In this document: one piece after another, positions 1 to 7,546 of the stretch | How the letters are laid out: every line of letters begins with the position of its first letter | How positions within the stretch are numbered: the first letter of the stretch is position 1 | Source: Polaribacter sp. | GTDB taxonomy: Bacteria; Bacteroidota; Bacteroidia; Flavobacteriales; Flavobacteriaceae | Assembly (NCBI GenBank): GCA_018663625.1 | Contig: JABJPX010000046.1 | Span: forward strand, 1 to 64,000 | Length of the DNA: 64,000 bases | Direction of reading: 5' to 3' | Notes under the pieces: model-generated | Databases searched by the model: none | What the model was told of the DNA's origin: nothing | Seen by the model: the letters and a program-made list of their open reading frames with translations, nothing else | Program-made: the position numbers and the translations under genes

Positions 1-87
1 AAAACCGCTTAAAATTCAACACAACAAACAAATCAATGAACTTCACTAAACTCTATAATCAGTCTGCTGATTTTCTATTAGCGGCTG

Positions 88-115
88 CAAAGATACAACC
101 TATTTATACTCCCAA
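88..115 (-). promoter_or_regulatory. Minus-strand promoter facing out of the left edge
   Basis: Read on the minus strand, TTG (113-115) is followed after 17 bases by TATCTTTG (95-88), an exact Bacteroidota -33/-7 pair. The transcript would begin near position 82 and leave the window. Its leader contains TTCATTGA (minus strand, about 33-40), which resembles the antitermination-like box in flavobacterial rRNA leaders. An rRNA operon beyond the edge is an inference. Confidence 0.7.
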
Positions 116-283
116 CACTAATTATTTTGTTTCTTTTTCTTACTTTCTTTTATGGCAGTTTAAAACACTGGAAATTCGTGGGTTAGGATTGGGGAAATAC
201 TGAATCGAATGCATAGTAATAGGACTTCGCTTGTGAAATCGGGAGAATTAGGATGTCATATATGCTTCAGACGACTCTCTGTG

Positions 284-377
284 TTAGGGATTGAGGGGTA
301 TGTTTGAGTTCTTTTATGAGGTAGGAACAAAAAACGAGTACGGAAAGCCCGACCATGCCTTTCGCATGGAAACACCC
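284..377 (+). ncRNA. Candidate flavobacterial structured RNA (Flavo-1-like)
   Basis: This gene-free stretch is richer in G and C than its surroundings. It starts with TTAGGGATTGAGGGG and ends with GGAAAGCCCGACC, a perfect 6-bp hairpin (353-358 CCATGC, loop CTTTC, 364-369 GCATGG) and AAACACCC. From memory, the GGGATTG...AGCCCGACC-hairpin-CCC architecture resembles a recurrent flavobacterial intergenic RNA, the Flavo-1 motif. An inner stem GTTTgaGTTC / GAACaaAAAC can form at about 303-339. The family assignment rests on recall and the fold, not on a covariance search. It lies 90 bases upstream of thrS on the same strand. The rest of 1-467 shows nothing else beyond the two promoters. Confidence 0.45.
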
Positions 378-413
378 AAAAAAAGACGATACTATAATAA
401 GTGCACATATATA

Positions 414-444
414 TTGTGTGAAAAATTGTTTTCTAATATCTTTG
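414..444 (+). promoter_or_regulatory. Promoter of thrS-infC-rpmI-rplT
   Basis: TTG at 414-416 and TATCTTTG at 437-444 are 20 bases apart, matching the Bacteroidota sigma-A consensus. The thrS ATG is 23 bases past the -7 element. Confidence 0.7.
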
Positions 445-467
445 CGGACTCAAATTATACACATTAA

Positions 468-2408
468 ATGATTAAAATCACTTTACCTGACGGAACTATT
501 AAGGAGTTTGCACTAAACAGCACTCCGATGGATGTTGCAAAAAGCATTAGCGAAGGGTTTGCTAGAAACGTTATTTCTGCAAACTTTAATGGTACAACGG
601 TTGAAACCAGCACGGCATTAACCTCGGATGGTTCTTTGATATTGTATACATTTAATGATGCGAATGGTAAGAAAGCTTTTTGGCATTCTTCAGCACATGT
701 TTTGGCGGAGACTATTTTAGCGTTTCATCCTTCTGCTAAATTAACAATTGGTCCTGCTATTGATAATGGGTTTTATTATGATGTTGATTTGGGCAAGGAA
801 ATACTTTCTGAAAAAGACTTTAAAAAGCTTGAAACTAAGTTTTTAGAGATTGCTCGTGGAAAACATGAGTTTTCTATGCGATCGGTTTCTAAGGCCGATG
901 CATTGTCTTTATATAAAGGTGAAGAAAATGAGTATAAAGTTGAACTTATTGAGAATTTGACGGATGGTGATATTACATTTTGTGATCACAGTAATTTTTC
1001 TGATTTATGTAGAGGAGGACATGTTCCGAATACTGGAATCATTAAAGCAATAAAAATAATGAACGTTGCCGGTGCTTATTGGCGTGGTGACGAGAAGAAT
1101 AATCAATTGACGCGTGTTTACGGAATCTCTTTTCCAAAACAAAAGATGCTTACGGAGTATCTAGAACTCTTGGAGGAAGCTAAAAAACGTGACCATCGAA
1201 AGCTAGGAAAGGAATTGGAATTATTCACTTTTTCTCAGAAAGTGGGTGCTGGGTTGCCGTTATGGCTGCCAAAGGGTGCTGCTTTAAGAGGACGATTGGA
1301 GGATTTTTTGAAGAAAGCACAGAAGAAGGCTGGATATGAAATGGTAATGACGCCCCATATCGGTCAAAAGGAACTGTATGTGACTTCTGGTCATTATGAA
1401 AAGTACGGTGCCGATAGTTTTCAAACGATTAAGACTCCGAAAATGGATGAGGAATTTTTATTGAAACCAATGAATTGTCCACATCACTGTGAGGTTTATA
1501 ATTTCAAACCGTATTCTTATAAGGATTTACCAAAGCGCTTTGCTGAATTTGGTACCGTGTATCGATATGAACAAAGTGGAGAATTGCATGGATTGACTCG
1601 TGTAAGGGGGTTTACGCAAGATGATGCGCATATTTTTTGTACTCCTGAACAGTTGGATCAAGAGTTCAAGGAAGTCATTGACTTGGTATTATATGTCTTT
1701 AAATCTTTAGGTTTTGAAGACTTTACAGCTCAAGTTTCTGTTAGAGACTCTAAAAACTCAGACAAGTACATTGGTGATGTTGCTACTTGGGAAATTGCAG
1801 AAAACGCAATTATAAATGCTGCAAAGGACAAAGGATTGGACTTTGTAATTGAAGAGGGTGAAGCTGCCTTTTATGGTCCTAAATTAGACTTCATGGTAAA
1901 GGACGCTTTAGGCAGAAGTTGGCAACTTGGAACCATCCAGGTAGACTATAATTTGCCTGAAAGGTTTGATTTGACTTATAAAGGTGCCGATAATCAACTA
2001 CACAGACCGGTAATGATTCACAGGGCTCCTTTTGGTTCTATGGAACGCTTCATTGCAGTACTGCTGGAGCATACAGGCGGAAATTTCCCACTTTGGTTGA
2101 CTCCAGATCAGGTTATCTTATTGCCAATCAGTGAGAAATATCAAAAATATTCAGAAAAAGTTTTAGAATCGTTAGAAAATTCCGAAATTCGCGCCCTCGT
2201 AGACAACCGAAATGAAAAAACGGGTCGTAAGATTCGAGATGCAGAAGTTAACAAGATCCCATTTATGGTTATTGTTGGCGAAAAAGAGGAACAAGAAGGT
2301 ACTGTTTCTGTAAGGAAACATGGTGAAGGAGATATCGGAACTTTTACGATAGAATCATTTATTGCCCTAATAAAAAAAGAAGTAAGTAAGACTTTCGTTG
2401 AGTTTTAA
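468..2408 (+). CDS. thrS: Threonyl-tRNA synthetase
   Basis: Class II aminoacyl-tRNA synthetase that charges tRNA-Thr in the cytoplasm. At 646 residues it is full length. An N-terminal TGS domain (about 1-60) is followed by the editing domain with HSSAH (His73, His77) and CRGGH (Cys181, His185). The catalytic core carries the zinc ligand Cys337 in MNCPHH, His388 in DDAHIF, and a late HRAPFGSMERF motif 3, followed by an anticodon-binding domain from about 540. ATG 468 sits just downstream of an exact promoter. It heads the thrS-infC-rpmI-rplT translation operon, a conserved bacterial order. Confidence 0.98.
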   Translation: MIKITLPDGTIKEFALNSTPMDVAKSISEGFARNVISANFNGTTVETSTALTSDGSLILYTFNDANGKKAFWHSSAHVLAETILAFHPSAKLTIGPAIDNGFYYDVDLGKEILSEKDFKKLETKFLEIARGKHEFSMRSVSKADALSLYKGEENEYKVELIENLTDGDITFCDHSNFSDLCRGGHVPNTGIIKAIKIMNVAGAYWRGDEKNNQLTRVYGISFPKQKMLTEYLELLEEAKKRDHRKLGKELELFTFSQKVGAGLPLWLPKGAALRGRLEDFLKKAQKKAGYEMVMTPHIGQKELYVTSGHYEKYGADSFQTIKTPKMDEEFLLKPMNCPHHCEVYNFKPYSYKDLPKRFAEFGTVYRYEQSGELHGLTRVRGFTQDDAHIFCTPEQLDQEFKEVIDLVLYVFKSLGFEDFTAQVSVRDSKNSDKYIGDVATWEIAENAIINAAKDKGLDFVIEEGEAAFYGPKLDFMVKDALGRSWQLGTIQVDYNLPERFDLTYKGADNQLHRPVMIHRAPFGSMERFIAVLLEHTGGNFPLWLTPDQVILLPISEKYQKYSEKVLESLENSEIRALVDNRNEKTGRKIRDAEVNKIPFMVIVGEKEEQEGTVSVRKHGEGDIGTFTIESFIALIKKEVSKTFVEF

Positions 2409-2490
2409 ATAATTTAGATTTAACTTTACAAAAGTTTGTAAGAATAAGGTTGTGAAAAACAACTGCTGTTTAATTTTAAATTTATAAGTC

Positions 2491-3051
2491 ATAGCAATCA
2501 GGAGATCAAGGTCTAAAAGACCTTTACGAGTAATCAAAGAAGACCAACACAGAATAAACGACAAAATTAAGTACGTTAATGAAGTTCGTTTAGTTGGCGA
2601 AAATATAGAAGTGGGTGTTTATTCATTAGACAAAGCGAAGGAACTTGCCAAAGAGCAAGAACTAGACTTGGTTGAAATTTCACCAAAAGCGGTACCCCCT
2701 GTTTGTAAAATTATCGATTACAAAAAGTTCATGTACGAGCAAAAGAAACGCGAAAAGGTTTTAAAATCAAAAGCCACTAAGGTGATTGTAAAAGAAATTC
2801 GTTTTGGACCTCAAACTGATGAGCATGATTATGATTTTAAGAAAAAACATGCAGTCAAATTTTTACAAGAAGGCGCTAAATTAAAAGCTTTTGTTTTCTT
2901 TAAAGGAAGATCTATTATCTTTAAAGAACAAGGACAAATTCTTTTATTAAAGTTAGCCCAAGAATTAGAAGAATATGGTAAGGTGGAGCAATTACCAAGA
3001 TTAGAAGGTAAGCGTATGATTATGTTTATCGCTCCCAAAAAAGTAAAATAA
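2491..3051 (+). CDS. infC: Translation initiation factor IF-3 (AUA start)
   Basis: IF-3 binds the 30S subunit, prevents 50S joining and checks the start codon and initiator tRNA. No ATG opens this gene. A GTG at 2611 would delete most of the N-terminal domain. Reading back in frame gives the conserved residues [15 protein letters not shown] and then AIRRSRSKR immediately after ATA 2491-2493, with a TAA stop at 2485. The only sensible start is therefore ATA, giving 186 residues, the normal IF-3 length. The C-terminal IF-3 domain (about 95-180, with [15 protein letters not shown]) is intact. In E. coli infC begins at AUU and IF-3 represses it through start-codon discrimination; by analogy this AUA suggests the same autoregulation. 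Confidence 0.93.
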   Translation: MAIRRSRSKRPLRVIKEDQHRINDKIKYVNEVRLVGENIEVGVYSLDKAKELAKEQELDLVEISPKAVPPVCKIIDYKKFMYEQKKREKVLKSKATKVIVKEIRFGPQTDEHDYDFKKKHAVKFLQEGAKLKAFVFFKGRSIIFKEQGQILLLKLAQELEEYGKVEQLPRLEGKRMIMFIAPKKVK

Positions 3052-3084
3052 CTATCTATAAGCAAGATATAAAAACGAAGGAGA

Positions 3085-3279
3085 ATGCCTAAAATGAAAA
3101 CCAAATCTAGTGCCAAGAAACGATTTAAAGTTACTGGTTCTGGAAAAATCAAAAGAAAGCACGCGTTTAAGAGTCACATCTTAACAAAGAAGTCTAAGAA
3201 ACGTAAGCTAAGATTGACTCATGATACTTTGGTACATAAGTCAGATGTTGCAAACATCAAACAACAATTAGCTATTTAA
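3085..3279 (+). CDS. rpmI: 50S ribosomal protein L35
   Basis: This 64-residue, very basic protein begins [18 protein letters not shown] and contains the L35 signature [16 protein letters not shown]. It binds 23S rRNA in the large subunit. It lies 33 bases after infC and 93 bases before rplT in the standard infC-rpmI-rplT order. An internal ATG (codon 4) exists, but MPKMKTK is the family's usual N-terminus. Confidence 0.97.
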   Translation: MPKMKTKSSAKKRFKVTGSGKIKRKHAFKSHILTKKSKKRKLRLTHDTLVHKSDVANIKQQLAI

Positions 3280-3372
3280 TTAGTTAATTAGGGAATTTAA
3301 TCATTAACCATGGAGTTTGGCAATTAAAGTGTTTGTAATACAAACCGCCAACTACAAAAAACAATTGAAATT

Positions 3373-3717
3373 ATGCCAAGATCAGTAAATTCAGTAGCCT
3401 CAAGAAAAAGAAGAAAAAAAATCTTGAAGGCAGCAAAAGGTTACTTTGGACGTAGAAAAAACGTTTATACAGTAGCAAAAAATGCGGTTGAAAAAGGAAT
3501 GCTTTATGCATACCGTGACCGTAAAAACAATAAGAGAAACTTTCGTTCTTTATGGATTGTGCGTATTAATGCCGCAGCTCGTTTACACGGAATGTCTTAT
3601 TCTCAGTTTATGGGGAAAATAAAAGCGAATAACATCGAATTAAACCGTAAGGTTTTAGCTGATTTAGCCGTAAACAACCCAGAGACTTTTAAGGCTGTTG
3701 TAGAGAAAATTAAATAA
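3373..3717 (+). CDS. rplT: 50S ribosomal protein L20
   Basis: L20 binds 23S rRNA early in 50S assembly and in some bacteria represses its own operon. The 114-residue product opens [19 protein letters not shown] and carries the conserved [12 protein letters not shown] and [15 protein letters not shown] segments, then [16 protein letters not shown]. It is the last gene of the operon and is followed at once by a strong intrinsic terminator. Confidence 0.98.
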   Translation: MPRSVNSVASRKRRKKILKAAKGYFGRRKNVYTVAKNAVEKGMLYAYRDRKNNKRNFRSLWIVRINAAARLHGMSYSQFMGKIKANNIELNRKVLADLAVNNPETFKAVVEKIK

Positions 3718-3741
3718 ATATTAATACTTGCTTATATAAAA

Positions 3742-3769
3742 AAACCCAAACTTTTGTTTGGGTTTTTTT
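3742..3769 (+). terminator. Intrinsic terminator after rplT
   Basis: A perfect 10-bp stem (AAACCCAAAC / GTTTGGGTTT) with a TTTT loop, followed by a T run. Confidence 0.9.
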
Positions 3770-3799
3770 ATATTAACTTTATATTTCTAAAAAACCGAA

Positions 3800-4378
3800 A
3801 TGAAATCAGTTGTATTCCCCGTAGTTTTATTTTTTTTTGGCCTTATGAATGCTCAAGATACTCTTGAAAAACCAACGCCATTAGCCACGCTATTTGATTC
3901 GATTTATACCATTTCTAATAGTTACGATCGGTATAAAATTATTAAGAAAGTTTATTTTCAAGATTTAAAACGTCAATCCTTGGACAGCGTTGAAAATTAC
4001 AAGCAACAACTCATTGAAAAAGAATCACTTTTAAAGCTAGAAACACAAAACTTTGAGACTTTAAAGGCACAAGCAGACTTGACGCAAATAGCGCTTAATC
4101 AATCGCTGCAAAAAGAAAACAGCATCACTCTTTTTGGTGCTGCAATAAGCAAAAAAAATTACAATTTAATCCTTTGGTCTATCGTTCTTTTACTTCTTCT
4201 AGGTTTGTGCTACTATATTTATAAATTTAACAATAACAAGCATTTAACCAAAAAGGCACAAAATAGCTTAACTGAAATCGAACAAGAGTTAACCGCATAT
4301 CGTAAGCGGTCTTTAGAGAATGAACAAAAACTGAGAAGAAAACTACAAGACGAAATTAACAAACAGCGGAATTCATAA
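3800..4378 (+). CDS. Single-pass membrane protein with coiled coils
   Basis: I do not recognise a functional family. The 192 residues begin with a signal peptide (MKSVVFPVVLFFFGLMNAQ, cleavage after about residue 19). A charged helical segment follows (about 45-105), then a transmembrane helix at about 120-140 (LILWSIVLLLLLGLCYYIY), and a charged coiled-coil tail. The expected topology is a periplasmic N-terminus and a cytoplasmic coiled coil. Homologues next to rplT in other flavobacteria sometimes carry a tRNA methyltransferase label (from memory). Nothing here resembles a methyltransferase fold, so that label should not be copied. Confidence 0.85.
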   Translation: MKSVVFPVVLFFFGLMNAQDTLEKPTPLATLFDSIYTISNSYDRYKIIKKVYFQDLKRQSLDSVENYKQQLIEKESLLKLETQNFETLKAQADLTQIALNQSLQKENSITLFGAAISKKNYNLILWSIVLLLLLGLCYYIYKFNNNKHLTKKAQNSLTEIEQELTAYRKRSLENEQKLRRKLQDEINKQRNS

Positions 4379-4434
4379 TGTACCAATAAAATTTTGAAAC
4401 GTACGGATTGTGAAATAGCATTTTACTGAATAAA

Positions 4435-4472
4435 AAAACGCTTAAAGTTCCTATGAACTTTGAGCGTTTTTC
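4435..4472. terminator. Bidirectional terminator between 4378 and prfA
   Basis: A 16-bp inverted repeat (4435-4450 / 4455-4470, one G-T wobble) around a CTAT loop. It has A runs on the left and T runs on the right, so it can end both the plus-strand gene and prfA. Confidence 0.85.
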
Positions 4473-4496
4473 TTTGTTTACGTTGTTTTATAATGA

Positions 4497-5573
4497 CTAA
4501 AAACCGTCACTTAATTGTTTCAATTTTTCTGTATTTTCGGCCAACATCAATTCATCAATAATTTTCTGAATGTCTCCATTTACAATGTTAGACAGGTCGT
4601 ATAAGGTTAAACCAATTCTGTGATCTGTTACACGCCCTTGTGAATAGTTGTAAGTCCTGATCTTAGCACTTCGATCTCCTGATGAAACCATAGAACCACG
4701 CTTTAGCGCATCTTCTGCATTTTTCTTCGCCAACTCCATGTCGTACAAACGAGAACGCAATACTTTAAAGGCTTTCTCTTTGTTCTTATGCTGACTTTTC
4801 TGATCTTGACACTGTGCCACCAATCCAGTTGGAACGTGTGTTAGACGCACTGCTGAATAAGTTGTGTTAACGGATTGACCTCCTGGACCTGAAGAACAGA
4901 AAAAATCAATTCGGACATCTTTTGGATTTATTTCTACATCAAACTCTTCTGCTTCTGGAAAAACCATACAGGTTGCTGCTGATGTATGTACACGTCCCTG
5001 TGTTTCTGTTTGAGGAACTCGCTGTACACGATGTACTCCTGCTTCAAACTTTAAAGTTCCATATACATCGGGACCATTTACTTCAAACTGAATTTCTTTG
5101 AAACCTCCATTGGTTCCTTCAGAATAATCAACTGTAGATACTTTCCATCCTTTGCTTTCACAATATTTTGAATACATACGAAACAAATCTCCTGCAAAAA
5201 TACTCGCTTCATCTCCACCGGTACCAGCTCTTAACTCAACTACCGCATTTTTGGCATCTTCTGGATCTTTTGGAATTAATAAAAACTTTATCTCTTCTTC
5301 TAATTCAGGAATTCGAATATTGGCTTCTTCGATTTCTATTTTGGCCATTTCATTCATTTCAGCGTCAGAACCGTCAGAAAGAATTTCTTTAGCTTCCACA
5401 ATATTGTTTAGTAAAGTTTGATATTCTTCTCCCTTTTTTACAACATCTCCTAAATCTTTGTATTCTTTACTCAATTGCGCATACCGCTTTTGATTCATGA
5501 TTATTTCTGGCTGAATGATTAAATCAGAAACCTCATCATAACGTTGCTTTACAATTCTTATTTTATCTAACAT
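4497..5573 (-). CDS. prfA: Peptide chain release factor 1
   Basis: RF1 reads UAA and UAG and triggers peptidyl-tRNA hydrolysis on the ribosome. The 358 residues match the family length. The codon-reading P-x-T tripeptide is PQT (187-189) in [15 protein letters not shown], which marks RF1 rather than RF2 (SPF). The catalytic GGQ is at 231-233 in [20 protein letters not shown]. The gene stands alone, convergent with the membrane-protein gene at 3800. Confidence 0.98.
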   Translation of the reverse strand: MLDKIRIVKQRYDEVSDLIIQPEIIMNQKRYAQLSKEYKDLGDVVKKGEEYQTLLNNIVEAKEILSDGSDAEMNEMAKIEIEEANIRIPELEEEIKFLLIPKDPEDAKNAVVELRAGTGGDEASIFAGDLFRMYSKYCESKGWKVSTVDYSEGTNGGFKEIQFEVNGPDVYGTLKFEAGVHRVQRVPQTETQGRVHTSAATCMVFPEAEEFDVEINPKDVRIDFFCSSGPGGQSVNTTYSAVRLTHVPTGLVAQCQDQKSQHKNKEKAFKVLRSRLYDMELAKKNAEDALKRGSMVSSGDRSAKIRTYNYSQGRVTDHRIGLTLYDLSNIVNGDIQKIIDELMLAENTEKLKQLSDGF

Positions 5574-5668
5574 TTATTGTTCTTTTCTTGGATTGCGAAT
5601 TTACAATTTTTATCGGAAAGTTAAATAGTTCGTTTTAAGTATATTTTGAATAACAATCAATTTATCTT

Positions 5669-6014
5669 ATGAAATATTACTACTTAATTTGTTGTTTATG
5701 CATCGCCACATCTTGTCAACCTACAAAAGCGATACAAAAAAACCTTCTTTTTTAATTAGAGAATAGGCAAATGAACTTTACAGGATTTGGACTTAGTTTG
5801 AAAGGAAAAAACATCCCTTTTTTTGAGCAATTGCGCATCTTTTAAAAAAATGATTCGTTGTTTTTAGAAGTTTCTGAAATTCATGAAATTCTAATGTGGT
5901 TTCAATTTACAGGGAAAACGCTAACTCCTTTTGTTTGAAAGCATCTTAGAAATGAATTCCAAAAAAGGAGAAAGTATGATATCGATAGCCTCTATTGATA
6001 GTGGAAGTTTCTAA
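5669..6014 (+). pseudogene. Decayed lipoprotein gene
   Basis: ATG 5669 opens an apparent lipoprotein signal (MKYYYLICCLCIATSC, lipobox ATSC). The frame then meets in-frame TAA stops at 5753 and 5843. Protein-like sequence continues between and after them (MNFTGFGLSLKGKNIPFF; DSLFLEVSEIHEILMWFQFT), then switches frame near 5930-5940 to read ESILEMNSKKGESMISIASI and stops at 6012. Two nonsense mutations and one frameshift fit a dead gene. I cannot name its family. It fills most of the 497-base gap between prfA and the DUF4442 gene. Confidence 0.65.
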
Positions 6015-6070
6015 TGAAAATTTTTTAAATTGATTTTGTTTTCGAAAGGTTTGAATAAGAAGTAGGAGCT

Positions 6071-6526
6071 TTAATTTTTAACGCGAAGACTCCAGTGGAA
6101 TTGGAACTTAGAAACAACAATTCCATCGGCATTCGTTCCTTCGGAGATTAAAACAACTTTTTGCCCCTCTCCTGTTTCTATCGAGCGATCAATGGCAGCC
6201 CGTATCTCGTCTCCCCCTGTACACGAAAATGTGATTTTTCCAGTCGCTTTTTTATAAAAATCGGCTTCTTGATGTGTTACCAACATGGAAATATTTCGCC
6301 CAGCGTCTTTGATAGCTTTCACTACCAAAACTCCTGTCGGCATTTCTGCAGCCATTCCTTGGGCTGCCCAGAACATGCTTTTAAACGGGTTTTGATTCTT
6401 CCATGCATGTTTGATAGTTACAATGACTTCTTTGTTTGTGATCGACTGGACTCTAACACCTCCAAAATAGGCTAAAGGTAATTTTAGGAGGTTAAAAAAA
6501 TTGACTTTTGCTGGCGTAAATTTCAT
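6071..6526 (-). CDS. DUF4442 hot-dog-fold protein
   Basis: The 151 residues resemble the DUF4442 family (PF14539), which has the hot-dog fold of acyl-CoA thioesterases. The visible pattern is VRVQSITNKEVIVTIKHAWKNQNPFKSMFWAAQGMAAEMPTG split across strands and the central helix, then a second half with TFSCTGGDEIRAAI. Substrate and activity are unknown. It is monocistronic, with no gene-specific context. ATG 6526 gives the family's normal N-terminus. Confidence 0.75.
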   Translation of the reverse strand: MKFTPAKVNFFNLLKLPLAYFGGVRVQSITNKEVIVTIKHAWKNQNPFKSMFWAAQGMAAEMPTGVLVVKAIKDAGRNISMLVTHQEADFYKKATGKITFSCTGGDEIRAAIDRSIETGEGQKVVLISEGTNADGIVVSKFQFHWSLRVKN

Positions 6527-6684
6527 TTTTAATCGTTAAAAGTTAAAATTTGAAAAAAATATAGGGATCACAAGATACTCAAAAAAACCTAAAAAAGTTG
6601 AGTATTAACAGTACTTTTAGCGTTTTTTTCTTTAAAGAATCGAAACTTGCATGTGTTAAATTTTGTTAATTTTAGTACTATGTA

Positions 6685-6716
6685 TTGCATAATACTATCT
6701 TAAAGACATATATTTG
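6685..6716 (+). promoter_or_regulatory. Promoter of the DUF4870-PadR-PspC-GIN cluster
   Basis: TTG 6685-6687 and TATATTTG 6709-6716 with a 21-base spacer. The -7 element contains the TTG (6714) that a naive reading would take as a start codon, which supports ATG 6747 as the true start of the first gene. Confidence 0.6.
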
Positions 6717-6746
6717 CATAAGAAAGTAGCAAATAAAATTCAGCTT

Positions 6747-7181
6747 ATGAAACAAAACCGAACCAATACGAATGCTTTTTTAATTCATATTTCTGCTTTT
6801 GCAGGTTTAATTTTTCCTTTTGGTCAAATTATTACGCCGTTAATTGCATGGCAAACACTGAAAGATAGAAGTCCATTTTTAGATGCACATGGTAAAGAAG
6901 CTATTAACTTTAATATTAGTTATACGTTATATGTCTTTATTTTAACTGTTTTTGTTGGTGGTCTTGTTATGGGGAATTTCTTTAGAAACCTAAACGGATT
7001 GAAGGATTTTGATACAATAAAATTCAATTTAGATTTCCAAAATATTTTCGGATTTTTAAGTGTTGGTTCAATTGCAGGAATTATTTATTTAATTGGAATT
7101 GCGCTCATAATAATTGCTTCTTTAAAAGCGAAAGAGGGCGAAAGCTATGCCTATCCTTTTACCATAAAATTTATAAAATAA
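6747..7181 (+). CDS. DUF4870 small membrane protein
   Basis: This is a 144-residue integral membrane protein of the DUF4870 type. The N-terminal part FLIHISAFAGLIFPFGQIITPL is followed by the family hallmark HGKEAINFNISY (about 55-66), then three more hydrophobic segments and a polar C-terminus ending in PFTIKFIK. Its biochemical role is unknown. It is 20 bases upstream of padR and probably belongs to the same operon with PspC. A longer reading from TTG 6714 is rejected because that codon lies inside the promoter. Confidence 0.8.
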   Translation: MKQNRTNTNAFLIHISAFAGLIFPFGQIITPLIAWQTLKDRSPFLDAHGKEAINFNISYTLYVFILTVFVGGLVMGNFFRNLNGLKDFDTIKFNLDFQNIFGFLSVGSIAGIIYLIGIALIIIASLKAKEGESYAYPFTIKFIK

Positions 7182-7201
7182 TGATTCTTAAACTCCAATA
7201 A

Positions 7202-7546
7202 ATGAAGATCGAAAACACAAAAGCACAAATGCGAAAGGGTGTTTTAGAATTTTGCATTTTATCCATCTTAAAAAATGGTGATGCATACACTTCTGAAATT
7301 CTTTCCAGTTTAAAAAAGGCAGAAATGATCGTGGTTGAAGGTACTATTTACCCCTTATTAACACGCCTTAAAAACACCGGATTATTAACATATCGGTGGG
7401 AAGAATCTACCTCTGGCCCTCCCAGAAAATATTACGTTTTAACAGAAAACGGCGCCCTATTTTTAAAAGAATTAAGTACCACATGGGGCAATTTAGTAGC
7501 AGCAGTAAACTTAGTAACTAGTACAAAATCGACAACACATGAATAA
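7202..7546 (+). CDS. PadR-family transcriptional regulator
   Basis: A 114-residue winged-helix regulator. The PadR core is clear: GVLEFCILSILKNGDAYTSEIL, then VVEGTIYPLLTRLKNTGLLTYRW and the wing GPPRKYYVLTENGALFL. PadR proteins are usually ligand-responsive repressors of neighbouring genes. It overlaps the PspC gene by 8 bases (ATGAATAA), so the two are translationally coupled. It probably controls its own operon of membrane proteins. The inducer cannot be read from the sequence. Confidence 0.92.
   Translation: MKIENTKAQMRKGVLEFCILSILKNGDAYTSEILSSLKKAEMIVVEGTIYPLLTRLKNTGLLTYRWEESTSGPPRKYYVLTENGALFLKELSTTWGNLVAAVNLVTSTKSTTHE

Noticed and set aside
2611-3051. infC starting at GTG 2611 (146 residues).
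   Set aside because: This would remove the conserved [15 protein letters not shown] segment, which is intact and in frame upstream.
3800-4378. Possible tRNA (guanine-N1)-methyltransferase, a label I recall on similar proteins.
   Set aside because: The protein is a signal peptide, one transmembrane helix and coiled coils, with no SPOUT or Rossmann features.
5669-6014. Programmed recoding of in-frame stops instead of a pseudogene.
   Set aside because: Three separate disruptions, including a frame switch, with no slippery site or structured stimulator make decay far more likely.
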